Source: a virus | IMG/VR virus record: IMGVR_UViG_3300048924_000605 | Location: 1-64,000 of that record | Direction: 5' to 3' (one strand) | DNA: 64,000 nt | Shown here: piece by piece, positions 39,714-47,997 of the stretch | Layout: the number at the start of each line of letters is the position of its first letter | Numbering within the stretch: position 1 is the first letter of the stretch | Translations under genes and position numbers: made by a program | Notes under the pieces: model-generated | The model's database searches: none | What the model saw: only the letters and a program-made list of their open reading frames with translations | What the model was told of the DNA's origin: nothing

Positions 39714-40892
39714 TCAGCGCTCCTTCTTCGATCGCGCGGCCCGCACCTTGACGGCGTGGATCAGCGGGTTGTCGTCCAACGACTGCGTAGCGGCGGCAGG
39801 TGCCGCGGCCGGCGACAGGTGGCTGGTGATCTCGGGCGACTCGGCGCGCAAGCCGAGCAGCTTGCGGCGAACGTCGGCGGTACTCAGGCGGTCGCCCAGG
39901 AACACCGCGGTCAGATCGGGACGGCCAGCGAGCGTGCAGAGCTCGGCGATCGCCAGGGCATCGCCGTGCGCTTGCGCGCGCACGGCGTCTACGTCGACGG
40001 CGGGCGCCGTCGATTCGGGGGTGGACATCGTGGGGGACTCCAGGGAAAGGGGACGCGCGGCGGCGTCCAGTTCGGTGTGCATGTGCTGCACGGCGTCGCC
40101 GAGCGTGCCGATGCGATCGGCCAGGCCGGCATCGAGCGCGTCCTGGCCGAAGAACAACCCGGCTTCGGTGGCACGGATGGCGTCCACCGCAGAACCGCGT
40201 TGCTCGGCTACGGTCAGAACGAACAACTCGTAGAGGCGGTCGACCTCGGTTTGGATCGCCGCACGCGCCTCAGGCGTCAGCGGCTGATATGGGCTGCCGT
40301 CGTTCTTGCGCGCGCCGGCCAGAATCGGGGTGTAGCTCAAGCCGGCGTTGGCATCGCGGCGCGATTGGTCAACGTGCAGCGCGATCACGCCGATGGAGCC
40401 GACGCCGGCCGTGCGCGTGACGAAGAGCTGCGTGGCGGCGCTGGCCAGGGCATAAGCAGCGGAGAAGGCGGCGTCGTTCGCGGCTGCCCAGACGGGCTTC
40501 GTCTGCCGAGCCGCGTGGATCTTGTCGGCCAGGTCGAACACGCCGGCGGCCTCGCCGCCGGGGCTATCGATGTCGAGCACGATGCCCCGTACCGCAGGGT
40601 CAGCCAGCGCGGCATCGAACTGCTGTGTAATTGCCTGATAGCTCGTCAGGCCCGACAGTGCGTCTAAGCCCGCAGTCCGCTGCACCAAAGTGCCGTGGAT
40701 GGGAATAACGGCAACACCGCGCTGATCAACGTAGCGTGGTGCCGATACCGCCGGCGGCGCCATCTGCGGCGGCGGCAGGGTCTGAAGCTCGAATTTGGGT
40801 TCGAGCACGCTCAGGATGACGTCCAGCTTGGCGCGCTGGATCAGCAGCGGCGTGTTGAACACGCGCGCCGCTAGATAGGGCAGTCCGGTCAT
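39714..40892 (-). CDS. Head maturation protease with scaffold domain (gpC/S49)
   Basis: A 392-residue S49-family peptidase: VAVIPIHGTLVQR, GIVLDIDSPGGEAAGVFDLA, AFSAAYALASAATQLF (nucleophile Ser144), GVGSIGVIALHVDQS and GARKNDGSPYQ (general base Lys196). After residue 285 a helical scaffold-like part begins at an in-frame ATG at 40028 (MSTPESTAP) with TGGAG ten bases upstream, so a separate scaffold protein could be made from it, as with lambda C and Nu3. Confidence 0.9.
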   Translation of the reverse strand: MTGLPYLAARVFNTPLLIQRAKLDVILSVLEPKFELQTLPPPQMAPPAVSAPRYVDQRGVAVIPIHGTLVQRTAGLDALSGLTSYQAITQQFDAALADPAVRGIVLDIDSPGGEAAGVFDLADKIHAARQTKPVWAAANDAAFSAAYALASAATQLFVTRTAGVGSIGVIALHVDQSRRDANAGLSYTPILAGARKNDGSPYQPLTPEARAAIQTEVDRLYELFVLTVAEQRGSAVDAIRATEAGLFFGQDALDAGLADRIGTLGDAVQHMHTELDAAARPLSLESPTMSTPESTAPAVDVDAVRAQAHGDALAIAELCTLAGRPDLTAVFLGDRLSTADVRRKLLGLRAESPEITSHLSPAAAPAAATQSLDDNPLIHAVKVRAARSKKER

Positions 40893-42382
40893 TTGACGGT
40901 TTCAGGTTCGATCGGCGCCGGCTCAGGCGGCGCGGATTGGAAGGCGCCGTTGCGGGCAACGCGGCGCGGGTCGGTGTCAAGCACCAGGCCCAGGCGGTCG
41001 GCGCGCTCGGCGTCGGCCGCGATCTCGCGGTCGATGGTCTCGGCGTCGTAGCCCGAGCTCGCGATGGCTTCCGCGCGCGACAACAGGCCCGCGCGAATCG
41101 CCAGGATCATGGCGTTGAACTCTTTCTCGGGATCGACCCAGTTCCAGCCTTGCGGCACCCACTTGCAGGCGCGGTACTGGCGTTTGCGACGCCGATAGCC
41201 CGGCAGCTCGATGGCGTCGGCCAGGACGGCCGCATCCACGAAGGCCGCCCAGATCGGCCGGCACATCTGATAGACCAGGACCGAGTGCTGGACCTGCTCG
41301 CAGCGACGCCGAAATTCCAGCAAGCCGGCGCGGATGGACGAGTAGTTGACCCCGGTCAGATCGCCGGTGAGCTGCTCGTAGGTAACCCCCATGGCCGCGG
41401 CGACCGCGCGGAACTGCGATCGCAAGAACGCCTCGTAACTGGCGCCCACGTCGGCCGGCTGGGCAAAGGCCACGTTCTCGCCCGGCTCCAAGATTTGCAG
41501 ACTGCCCGGCTCCAACCCGAGCGGCGCATTGCCGTGTTCGTCCGGCGGTGCGTCCCCCGGCAGCGGGTCGTCCGGTCCGTCGCGGGTAATGAAGCCGGCG
41601 AACATCGCCGCGGTCTTTTTACGGACCAGTTCGGCGTCGTCGTACTGGTCGAGCTCGTTGAGCTTGACCAGCGCGCGCGCGAGCCAGGGTTCGCCGCGGA
41701 TCTGCCCCGGGCGCAGCGGCCGGAAGATGTGCAGCACTTCCGACGCCGGCACGCGGATGGTGTCCAGGCCGCCGTGGCGCGTCATCGGCGCCATCGCCCC
41801 ATCCTGCGGATGGGACAGATACAGGTGGTAGGCAACCCTTCGGCCTAATCGATCAAACTCGATGCCGGCGCGGATCAAGTTCCCGTTCGGCTCTTCCCGA
41901 TTGAGGGTGATCGGCAGGTGCTCAGGCTCCAGCACCTGCAGTTGCAGGGGCACCGCGAAACCGTCCTCGGGCCGGCGCGGGCGCAGCCGGATCAGGCATT
42001 CGCCGCCCTCCAGCAGCGCGCGGCAGGCCAGGGCTTGCAGGCCATAGAGATCGGTCAAGCCGGCGGCGTCGGCTTCGTCCACGAAGTCCCGCCACAGCGC
42101 CTGGAGCGCTTCGCGCTGCACGGTGTCCGCGATCAGCGACTGCGGCTTGATGCCGGTGCCGACCGCATTGGCGACGAACGCCTCGATCGCGGCGTTGGCC
42201 CAGGCGTTGCGGCGCACCAGGTCGCGAGAGCGCACCCGCAGCGCGTCGCCGGTCGCCAGCAGCGCGGCGACCGCGCCCGGATTGCTGGGCTGCCAGGCGG
42301 TCGACCGGCGACCGTGGCCCGCGACCTCATGCGCGGGCGAGCCGCCGGACATCGCGGCCTTGAGCTTCCCCCACCAACCCAC
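40889..42382 (-). CDS. Portal protein (gpB-like)
   Basis: A 497-residue portal of the lambda family: DALRVRSRDLVRRNAWANAA, FVANAVGTGIKPQSLI, LVKLNELDQYDDAELVRKKT and AMGVTYEQLTGDLTGVNYSS. The ring forms the packaging vertex. Its end overlaps the protease start by four bases. Confidence 0.93.
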   Translation of the reverse strand: MGWWGKLKAAMSGGSPAHEVAGHGRRSTAWQPSNPGAVAALLATGDALRVRSRDLVRRNAWANAAIEAFVANAVGTGIKPQSLIADTVQREALQALWRDFVDEADAAGLTDLYGLQALACRALLEGGECLIRLRPRRPEDGFAVPLQLQVLEPEHLPITLNREEPNGNLIRAGIEFDRLGRRVAYHLYLSHPQDGAMAPMTRHGGLDTIRVPASEVLHIFRPLRPGQIRGEPWLARALVKLNELDQYDDAELVRKKTAAMFAGFITRDGPDDPLPGDAPPDEHGNAPLGLEPGSLQILEPGENVAFAQPADVGASYEAFLRSQFRAVAAAMGVTYEQLTGDLTGVNYSSIRAGLLEFRRRCEQVQHSVLVYQMCRPIWAAFVDAAVLADAIELPGYRRRKRQYRACKWVPQGWNWVDPEKEFNAMILAIRAGLLSRAEAIASSGYDAETIDREIAADAERADRLGLVLDTDPRRVARNGAFQSAPPEPAPIEPETVK

Positions 42383-42384
42383 GT

Positions 42385-42603
42385 TCAGAAGCCTTTCGAG
42401 GTGGTGGTCAGCAGGCGCCGGACCTTGCGCGGGCGCCCTTCGGTCCCAGCCAAGGCCGCCTCGACCTCGCGGATCGCCGCCAGCAGCTCGTCCACCGATC
42501 GGTACTCGACCAGGCGGTCGCCGAAGCTGACGCGACGTTCGCCGCGCGCGAGCGCGGAGCGCAGCGCCTGCAATTGCTCGTGGGTATAAGGGAGGTCGCT
42601 CAT
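42385..42603 (-). CDS. Head completion protein (gpW-like)
   Basis: A 72-residue protein: YTHEQLQALRSALARGERRV, SFGDRLVEYRSVDELLAAIR. This is the gpW fold pattern. It overlaps the terminase stop by ATGA and lies two bases from the portal gene, the lambda A-W-B order. Confidence 0.88.
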   Translation of the reverse strand: MSDLPYTHEQLQALRSALARGERRVSFGDRLVEYRSVDELLAAIREVEAALAGTEGRPRKVRRLLTTTSKGF

Positions 42604-44534
42604 CGCATGAAACGGCTGGAGATCACCCGGCGGCGGCCGGAAACAGAAAGGCCGCCCGGAGAGGCGGCCTTTGACGGAATGGGTAGGGGTGGTTCAGTTG
42701 GATCAGGCGGGCGCGGCGGGCGCACCCCCACCGATCGCTCGAGCTCGCGCCAGTGGCGCTCTTCGAAACGATCGACACCGGCCTGCATCGCCGCGGCACG
42801 CGCCATGACGTAGCAGTCCAGCGCTTCGTTGCGGTCGCGGCGCTTTTCCCACACCCGTTGCGGATAGCCGTGCCGGTCCCGACGGGTGATCAAGTGCTCG
42901 GCGGTCAGCTGCTGCACGAACTCGCCGTCTACCTTTGGTAGATGGACGTAGCCCGCAGGGAACGCGGACTGGCCGTCCGGCCCGATCTCGATCGACAACC
43001 GCAGCGCGTTGTACAACTCCAGCTTGGCGATGCCGCCGGCCACGGCGAACAGCTTGAGGCCGCGCCGCAGGCGCTTGCCGGGAATGCTCACATCGACCGC
43101 GGTCGGGATGCCGATCAAGGCGGCGCCGCTACCGACACCCTTCATCGGCAGCAGGCGCGGATCGTGCGCATCGCGCGCGAACGCATAGGCCTCCTGGGTG
43201 GCGTAGCCGGTATCCAGGCCGAGCCGGGTTAGCGGCAACAGCGCGCCGGAGGCATGGGTCCATTGCTCGCGCAGCAGGCTCGCCAGCTCTGCCCAGACTG
43301 CGGCGCGCGCGGTGTCGCCCATCAAGACACGATGCTCGACCAGCCAGGTCTCACGCTCGCGACCGAACGCCCAGACCGAGACCTCGATTCGGTCCTTCTG
43401 CACGTCGGCGCCGCCGGCCAGCAACAGGCCGCCGGCCGGCACGGTGCCGATCCGGTAATCCTCGCGCCGCTCCAGCAACCGCTCCCAATCCGGGGCTTCG
43501 CCTTCCTCTTCCCAGGTCTCGCCCAGTTCGGTGTTCTTGAACGCCTTGAGCGCGGTTGCCGAACCCTGCGCCGCTTCCCACGCCGCGGCGATATCGGCCC
43601 AGCTGCGCCAGCCAACGGGCGAGTACAGCGAGGACAGGTGGTAGCCCGCCGTCTTGCCGCGGTTCTGCGGTGCCGTCGCGACCCACTGGCCGGCGGCGAG
43701 CATCGTCGTCTTCTGGTGCTCGCCGATGGGCTGTTCACAGGACTCGCAGATGTAGCGGGTCGAGCGCGGGTCGCCCCAGGTCCAGCGCAGTTGCTCGAAC
43801 CGCAGCCATTGTTGGTGGACGCAGTGCGGGCACGGCACGAAGAATCGCCGCTGGTCCGAGGCCAAGTACTCGCGCTCGATGGTGCTGGCACCAGCAATCG
43901 TCGGCGTCGACACCAGCAGAATCTTGCGCCGGATGAAGGTCCGGGTGCGCGCCTCGGCCAGCGCGACCGCATCGCCCTCGCCTTCCACGTCGCGCGGGTA
44001 GCCGTCCACTTCGTCCAGGAACAGGTAGCGCACCGGCATCGAGCGCAGGCCGACCGCGCTGTTGGCGCCGGTCAGGACCAGGACGCCGCCGCGGAACTCC
44101 TTGGCGAGGATCGTGTTGCCCGAGTCCCGCGCGCGCGAGGGCGCAATGCGCTCGCGCAGCGACGGCGACTCTTCGATCAGCGGGTCGACGCGCTGCTTCG
44201 AATTGCGCTTGGCCATCTCGACCGTGGGCGCCACGGCCATCATCGGTCCCGGCGCGCACGCGATCACGTAGCCGATCCAGTTATTGCCGCATTCGGTCCC
44301 GCCGACCTGCGCGCCTTTCATGAACACGACGCGCTCGGTCGCCGAGGCCGGCGACAGGTCGTTCATGATGTCGCGCAGGTACGGCGTTCGCGCAGTGCGC
44401 CAGCGCCCCGGCTCAGACGACGAGGTGCTCGACAGCACGCGGTCGCGGTCGGCCCAATCCGAAACGTCCAGGAAGGGATCGGGCGTCAGACCGTCGCGCC
44501 AAGCACGCGCGACGTTCTCATGGCCGTCGTACAA
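42600..44534 (-). CDS. Terminase large subunit (gpA-like)
   Basis: A 644-residue packaging motor. ATPase motifs are VVFMKGAQVGGTECGNNWIG (Walker A variant) and VRYLFLDEVDGYP (Walker B). A zinc-binding pair is visible (VPCPHCVHQQW and YICESCEQPIG). The nuclease half has LGLDTGYATQEAYAF and the end motif EALDCYVMARAAAM. It would cut cos sites like lambda gpA. Confidence 0.94.
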   Translation of the reverse strand: MYDGHENVARAWRDGLTPDPFLDVSDWADRDRVLSSTSSSEPGRWRTARTPYLRDIMNDLSPASATERVVFMKGAQVGGTECGNNWIGYVIACAPGPMMAVAPTVEMAKRNSKQRVDPLIEESPSLRERIAPSRARDSGNTILAKEFRGGVLVLTGANSAVGLRSMPVRYLFLDEVDGYPRDVEGEGDAVALAEARTRTFIRRKILLVSTPTIAGASTIEREYLASDQRRFFVPCPHCVHQQWLRFEQLRWTWGDPRSTRYICESCEQPIGEHQKTTMLAAGQWVATAPQNRGKTAGYHLSSLYSPVGWRSWADIAAAWEAAQGSATALKAFKNTELGETWEEEGEAPDWERLLERREDYRIGTVPAGGLLLAGGADVQKDRIEVSVWAFGRERETWLVEHRVLMGDTARAAVWAELASLLREQWTHASGALLPLTRLGLDTGYATQEAYAFARDAHDPRLLPMKGVGSGAALIGIPTAVDVSIPGKRLRRGLKLFAVAGGIAKLELYNALRLSIEIGPDGQSAFPAGYVHLPKVDGEFVQQLTAEHLITRRDRHGYPQRVWEKRRDRNEALDCYVMARAAAMQAGVDRFEERHWRELERSVGVRPPRPPDPTEPPLPIPSKAASPGGLSVSGRRRVISSRFMR

Positions 44535-44537
44535 CGA

Positions 44538-45074
44538 TTACTCCAGGCGGGCGACGAAGTCCCCGAGTTCGAACAGGTGTTGCCGCACCTCGCGCTCCAG
44601 CGCGACGTGCATCGAATGCGGGTCGATGCCTAGTTCGGCGGCGAGCATCGAGCTGATCCGCGCAGGCCAGTTAAGCCAGGCGTCGCGCTCCGCGCGCGCC
44701 AGGGCGAAGACTTGGCCGACCGCCTGCTGGCGATCGATCAGCTCGCCGCGCAGCTGCGCAATGCGCAGCTTGTGATGTTGGGCCTTGAGGACTTCGTTGG
44801 CGGTTCGAGCCTGGGCGTAGCTGTTGCTGGTGGGGACGCCACCGGCACCGTCGTCCACCAGCGTCGGTGCCGCCGCGCGCGCGCGCGCCGGCCGACTGCG
44901 CGTGCCGAGGCTCGACTGCGCCGGGTCGGTACTCGCGTCCCATTCCGCGTCGGCACGGACCGCGTCGATAGTGCCATCCGGCAGCGCCGTGATCCGTCCG
45001 GACTTGATTGCTTTATGGACGGCGGTATCGGACACGCCGCGATGGCGCCCGTAGGCGCGAATGGAAATACCCAC
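44538..45074 (-). CDS. Terminase small subunit (Nu1-like)
   Basis: A 178-residue protein with an N-terminal helix-turn-helix (GISIRAYGRHRGVSDTAVHK), a linker, and a C-terminal helical region (KAQHHKLRIAQLRGELIDRQ, DAWLNWPARISSMLAAELGI) matching Nu1-type small terminases. It lies three bases from the large subunit. The cos site would be expected just upstream or nearby but was not identified. Confidence 0.85.
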   Translation of the reverse strand: MGISIRAYGRHRGVSDTAVHKAIKSGRITALPDGTIDAVRADAEWDASTDPAQSSLGTRSRPARARAAAPTLVDDGAGGVPTSNSYAQARTANEVLKAQHHKLRIAQLRGELIDRQQAVGQVFALARAERDAWLNWPARISSMLAAELGIDPHSMHVALEREVRQHLFELGDFVARLE

Positions 45075-45147
45075 AGGTCGTCAATGGCAGGTCTGGGCCT
45101 CCGCGACCGCCGGCCATCGGCGCAGATTCGGATAAAAGGAAGAGGGA

Positions 45148-45179
45148 ACACCCCAACGCCCGGCGAGGCGTTGGGGTGT
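45148..45179 (-). terminator. Terminator of the 45197-45727 cassette
   Basis: A perfect 13-bp stem ACACCCCAACGCC / GGCGTTGGGGTGT with a 6-nt loop, followed on the minus strand by a pyrimidine-rich tract ending in TTTT. It closes the leftmost cassette before the terminase genes. Confidence 0.75.
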
Positions 45180-45196
45180 GCGCTCTCACGCGTGCG

Positions 45197-45727
45197 CTAG
45201 TTGCGCGGTTCGAACTCAGCCGCGTCGCGCGCACGCTGGAGGTTCTTCACCGCCGCGCGCAGCCCCTTCTGGTAGCCGGCGTCCCGCACGTCCCAGACCT
45301 CCAGTAGCTTGATCCGTTGCAACAGCCGGTCCAGCTCATGCACCGGCAGCGCGCTGTACTCCGGCTCGTCGCCTTCGAGGTACCGATGGATATGCGTCAG
45401 CAGCGCGCGAAGCGTCAGCTCATTCGCGCCCAACTCGGTCGGCATCAAGCGGCGCTTGAACCAATCGTCTGACTGCTCGACGGCGAACTCCAACGGAGCC
45501 AGTTCGTAGCCGCAGCCTTCGATCATCCAGCTGATGATGTCCGGGTCCACGCGCCCCCTCTGATGCCCCATGCAGCGGGACGCCAGTAGGTGCGAGAGAC
45601 CGTAGCAGCCGTACAAATGCATCTTCACCTCCGGCTCGAAGGCGGGCACCGTCGACATCAGTAGCCGCTCGATGCGGTCGCCCAGCGCGCGCAGATCCGC
45701 ATTCGACTTCGCTATCCATTCGTCCAT
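45197..45727 (-). CDS. Cassette gene A: hypothetical protein
   Basis: A 176-residue protein starting MDEWIAKSNADLRALGDRIE, with GAGGA about seven bases upstream; an ATG at 45770 belongs to the leader element and lacks a site. The C-terminal part (VWDVRDAGYQKGLRAAVKNLQRA) resembles that of cassette gene C (FRPRDAEYQHGISFAVSGLAQA), so the two are divergent paralogues. No motif of known function. Expression is probably from its own leader element at 45768-45840. Confidence 0.6.
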   Translation of the reverse strand: MDEWIAKSNADLRALGDRIERLLMSTVPAFEPEVKMHLYGCYGLSHLLASRCMGHQRGRVDPDIISWMIEGCGYELAPLEFAVEQSDDWFKRRLMPTELGANELTLRALLTHIHRYLEGDEPEYSALPVHELDRLLQRIKLLEVWDVRDAGYQKGLRAAVKNLQRARDAAEFEPRN

Positions 45728-45767
45728 TTCGCTTTCCTCTTCGTCACCGCGCCGTCGCGGCGACGAC

Positions 45768-45840
45768 ATGAACGCTTCAAGTGGATTGAATCGCAAGCGC
45801 TTCCGCCCACGTCTCGCTACCGAGACAGCCGACGGACAGG
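45768..45840 (-). promoter_or_regulatory. Leader element copy A
   Basis: Read on the minus strand: CTGTCC, 11 bp later CTGTCT, 23 bp gap, 27-nt stem-loop closed by CGCTT/AAGCG (45773-45799), then TTCATG. It precedes cassette gene A. Confidence 0.75.
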
Positions 45841-45865
45841 AACAACATCTGTGGGAAGAACGAAC

Positions 45866-45894
45866 ACCCCAGCCCTATCATCGGGGGCTGGGGT
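45866..45894 (-). terminator. Terminator of the 45910-46158 cassette
   Basis: A 10-bp stem ACCCCAGCCC / GGGCTGGGGT with T-rich sequence after it on the minus strand. It lies 16 bases beyond the stop of the 82-residue cassette gene B. Confidence 0.75.
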
Positions 45895-45909
45895 CTACGC
45901 TCTCCCGAC

Positions 45910-46158
45910 TCAGTTTGCCTCGTCGTTCAACGCCTTAATCACTGCGCCGAGATCCATATCAGGCCCGAAGTCCACGGCGCCCCGCTCGGCCAGTATCTGG
46001 ACGATGTTGACGCAAGTGGCAGCCAGCTGCTGTGCGGCGATCAATTCTTCGTCGCTGAGTTTCCGCGGATCGCCGTCGACCATATCCTCGAGAACGCCCT
46101 CGCAGTCCCTCAAGGCCACCAGCGTGTTATGGAATCGGCAGTACGACATGTTCGTCAT
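45910..46158 (-). CDS. Cassette gene B: small hypothetical protein
   Basis: An 82-residue acidic protein starting MTNMSYCRFHNTLVALRDCE. The opening 'MSYCRFhNTL.dL.dC' is a pattern seen in small phage and plasmid proteins of unknown function. GAGAACAG lies just before the ATG. It has its own leader element (copy B) and terminator. Confidence 0.65.
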   Translation of the reverse strand: MTNMSYCRFHNTLVALRDCEGVLEDMVDGDPRKLSDEELIAAQQLAATCVNIVQILAERGAVDFGPDMDLGAVIKALNDEAN

Positions 46159-46197
46159 TTCTGTTCTCTAGGTTCGCCGCGTCATTGCGGCGAGCAG

Positions 46198-46270
46198 ATG
46201 AACGCTTCCTTCGCCAAGGAAGCCAAGCGGAAGATGCGCCGCTCGCGAGTGAAGACAGGGTTCCGACAGC
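46198..46270 (-). promoter_or_regulatory. Leader element copy B
   Basis: Minus strand: CTGTCG, 11 bp later CTGTCT, 23 bp gap, 27-nt stem-loop (46203-46229) with CGCTTGGCTTCC / GAAGGAAGCG, then TTCATC. Here the ATG of other copies is ATC, so it is not a needed start codon. Confidence 0.75.
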
Positions 46271-46287
46271 TTCGTGCAGCGGCGCGC

Positions 46288-46794
46288 CTACTCCGGAAAC
46301 TGCCCGAGCGCTTGCGCCAACCCGCTGACCGCGAAGCTGATGCCGTGCTGGTACTCGGCGTCGCGCGGCCGGAATACGTACAAGCGCTCGACCAGATCCC
46401 GCGCCTGCTCGACCCACTGGCGCGGCGTCAGCGCCGGCCGACACTGGAGATAGACGTCCATTTGGCCGGCCGCAGCGGCGAATGCAGCGCTGACGGCAGC
46501 GTTGCGCCGCTTGGCTCGCCGCCCCCTGAAGCCGCCCCGCACGCGCCGCTCCCACACATGCAGCTCTTCATCTGCGGCACGCACCCGCGCGCACAGTTCG
46601 ACCGCTTCAACGCGCCGCGCCCGGTCCAGGCGCGACCATGGTTTCAGGAACCGCGCCAGCGCCTCGCACGCCTGGGTCGTGCAGACCCCGTACTCCCACA
46701 CCGGCTCCAAATCGGTTGGCGCTTCTTCGACCAACCAACGAATCCGCTTGGGCAGCGTGCCCAGCGTGAACAGTGCGTCCTGTGCGTCTTGCAT
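46288..46794 (-). CDS. Cassette gene C: hypothetical protein
   Basis: A 168-residue protein starting MQDAQDALFTLGTLPKRIRW (GGAG seven bases upstream). It is helical and arginine-rich in the middle. Its C-terminal third is related to that of cassette gene A. No clear terminator is seen after it; transcription may run into cassette B. It is divergent from cassette gene D, and their leader elements lie back to back. Confidence 0.6.
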   Translation of the reverse strand: MQDAQDALFTLGTLPKRIRWLVEEAPTDLEPVWEYGVCTTQACEALARFLKPWSRLDRARRVEAVELCARVRAADEELHVWERRVRGGFRGRRAKRRNAAVSAAFAAAAGQMDVYLQCRPALTPRQWVEQARDLVERLYVFRPRDAEYQHGISFAVSGLAQALGQFPE

Positions 46795-46829
46795 CTGATT
46801 TCTCCGGCCACCGCCTCTTGCGGCACGGC

Positions 46830-46895
46830 ATGAACGCTTCAATTTCGGCGAAATCCAAGCGGTGCCGCCGCGTTCTGGACAGCAGGCGGACAGCT
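46830..46895 (-). promoter_or_regulatory. Leader element copy C
   Basis: Minus strand: two CTGTCC boxes exactly 11 bp apart, a 15-bp gap, then a 27-nt stem-loop (46835-46861) whose inner stem reads ATTTC/GAAAT instead of the CTTC/GAAG of other copies, then TTCATG. Confidence 0.75.
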
Positions 46896-46905
46896 TCGCC
46901 CGCTC

Positions 46906-46989
46906 CTGTCTGTCAGCTGTCCGGACACGCAGAATCGCCGCGCGCCCTAGCGAAAGCGCTTGGCTTCCAGCCGAACCGAAGCGTTCATG
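46906..46989 (+). promoter_or_regulatory. Leader element copy D
   Basis: CTGTCT and CTGTCC 11 bp apart (46906, 46917), a 34-bp gap, 27-nt stem-loop (46957-46983) closed by CGCTT/AAGCG, then TTCATG. It is back to back with copy C and precedes cassette gene D. Confidence 0.75.
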
Positions 46990-47019
46990 CGTCCACCCAA
47001 CGCGGCCAAGGAGGCCACC

Positions 47020-47406
47020 ATGAACGACACGCTATTCGCCGAAATCGCCCTAGAGCACATCGGGATTACCACACTGGAAAGTCGCAAGCGCGACGATCTG
47101 GACTTCTACAGCGTCGCAGTCTGGGAGCTTCGCGACGTCATGCGGTCGGCGTATCTGGCCGGATACGCCGCCGCGCTGCGCGCGGCGCAGGGCGCCGCAC
47201 CCGCATTGCCCACAGAGCGCCACACCATAACGGGCGAAGCCTGGCTAGGCGCGGGCGAAGCGAGCGACTACGGCGATGTTCCGAACGGCTACACGGTAAC
47301 CACCCTGCCGATTCCCGAGGTGGACCTGCTGAGCTACCGATGGCAGGAGCGGCGCGCTTGCGAGGTGTTGATCCCGATGGCCATCCGGCACCGCCGCATC
47401 GACTAA
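47020..47406 (+). CDS. Cassette gene D: DUF6900-like protein
   Basis: A 128-residue protein starting MNDTLFAEIALEHIGITTLE (AAGGAGG six bases upstream). Its first half, with RDDLDFYSVAVWELRDVMRS and AYLAGYAAA, fits a small domain (DUF6900-like) seen in phages and plasmids. The second half (AGEASDYGDVPNGYTVT) looks like a separate small region. It is a single-gene unit with its own terminator. Confidence 0.65.
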   Translation: MNDTLFAEIALEHIGITTLESRKRDDLDFYSVAVWELRDVMRSAYLAGYAAALRAAQGAAPALPTERHTITGEAWLGAGEASDYGDVPNGYTVTTLPIPEVDLLSYRWQERRACEVLIPMAIRHRRID

Positions 47407-47422
47407 GGCACATCGCCACCGA

Positions 47423-47447
47423 AGCCCCCGCCCGAGCGGGGGCTTTT
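47423..47447 (+). terminator. Terminator of cassette gene D
   Basis: AGCCCCCGC, loop CCGA, GCGGGGGCT followed by TTTT: an intrinsic terminator 17 bases after the stop codon. Confidence 0.88.
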
Positions 47448-47465
47448 CTGTTCCGAACTCCGAAG

Positions 47466-47549
47466 CTGTCCGACACCTGTCCGTGAACGAGAACGATCGT
47501 TCTTCTTCCCAGAAACCGCTTGGCTTCATCCGAGAAGGAAGCGTTCATG
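47466..47549 (+). promoter_or_regulatory. Leader element copy E
   Basis: CTGTCC boxes 11 bp apart (47466, 47477), a 34-bp gap, 27-nt stem-loop (47517-47543) with CGCTTGGCTTC and GAAGGAAGCG, then TTCATG. The sequence after it (CGTCCAC...GCGGCC..GGAGGCCACC) is shared with copy D. Confidence 0.78.
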
Positions 47550-47583
47550 CGTCCACACCAACGCGGCCACGGAGGCCACCACG

Positions 47584-47808
47584 ATGAACGCCAAAGACCT
47601 GCTCAACGACTACCTGCGCGGCATGGCGCAGCACGAGCGCGGCATCTTCACGCTGCTTAGCGAGGAAGAGATCACCGCCCTAGCACAAGCCGAATTGAAG
47701 CGGCGCGCGGCCGTCACGCTGCAGCGCTTCGACTCCGAGATCATCGCCGGCTTGACGACCGGCGACATCTCGCTCCACAGGGCCATCGCCGATGTCTGCA
47801 CCGCCTGA
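47584..47808 (+). CDS. Cassette gene E1: small hypothetical protein
   Basis: A 74-residue helical protein starting MNAKDLLNDYLRGMAQHERG, with CGGAGG upstream. It is the first gene of a three-gene unit. The helical, charged sequence (LSEEEITALAQAELKRRAA) has no assigned function. It overlaps the next gene by 17 bases. Confidence 0.6.
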   Translation: MNAKDLLNDYLRGMAQHERGIFTLLSEEEITALAQAELKRRAAVTLQRFDSEIIAGLTTGDISLHRAIADVCTA

Positions 47809-47983
47809 CGCCGAACTCTGGTTCCTCAAGGCGCTGCACACGTCGGTATTGCTTGCCGCCGCCAACGGAACCCTCGACCTCAACCAACTCGCCCGCGATG
47901 AGCTGATCCGTCGCGGGCTGGACCCCGAAGGCGAGTGGGTTGGCCCCAGCCGCGCGCGGGAACTGCACCACCCCAACCACTAA
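47792..47983 (+). CDS. Cassette gene E2: small conserved protein
   Basis: A 63-residue protein with AANGTLDLNQLARDELIRRG and LDPEGEWVGPSRARELH. This pattern is common in small proteins of plasmids and integrative elements. It lies between E1 (17-base overlap) and the DUF3489 gene, 15 bases downstream. Confidence 0.65.
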   Translation: MSAPPDAELWFLKALHTSVLLAAANGTLDLNQLARDELIRRGLDPEGEWVGPSRARELHHPNH

Positions 47984-47997
47984 CTAGGAGAACAACC

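Noticed and set aside
43254-44633. 459-codon plus-strand frame
   Set aside because: It lies antisense to the terminase large subunit, whose ATPase and nuclease motifs are intact.
46129-46833. 234-codon plus-strand frame over cassette gene C
   Set aside because: It starts inside leader copy B and runs antisense to cassette C; no ribosome site and no paralogy, unlike the minus-strand gene.
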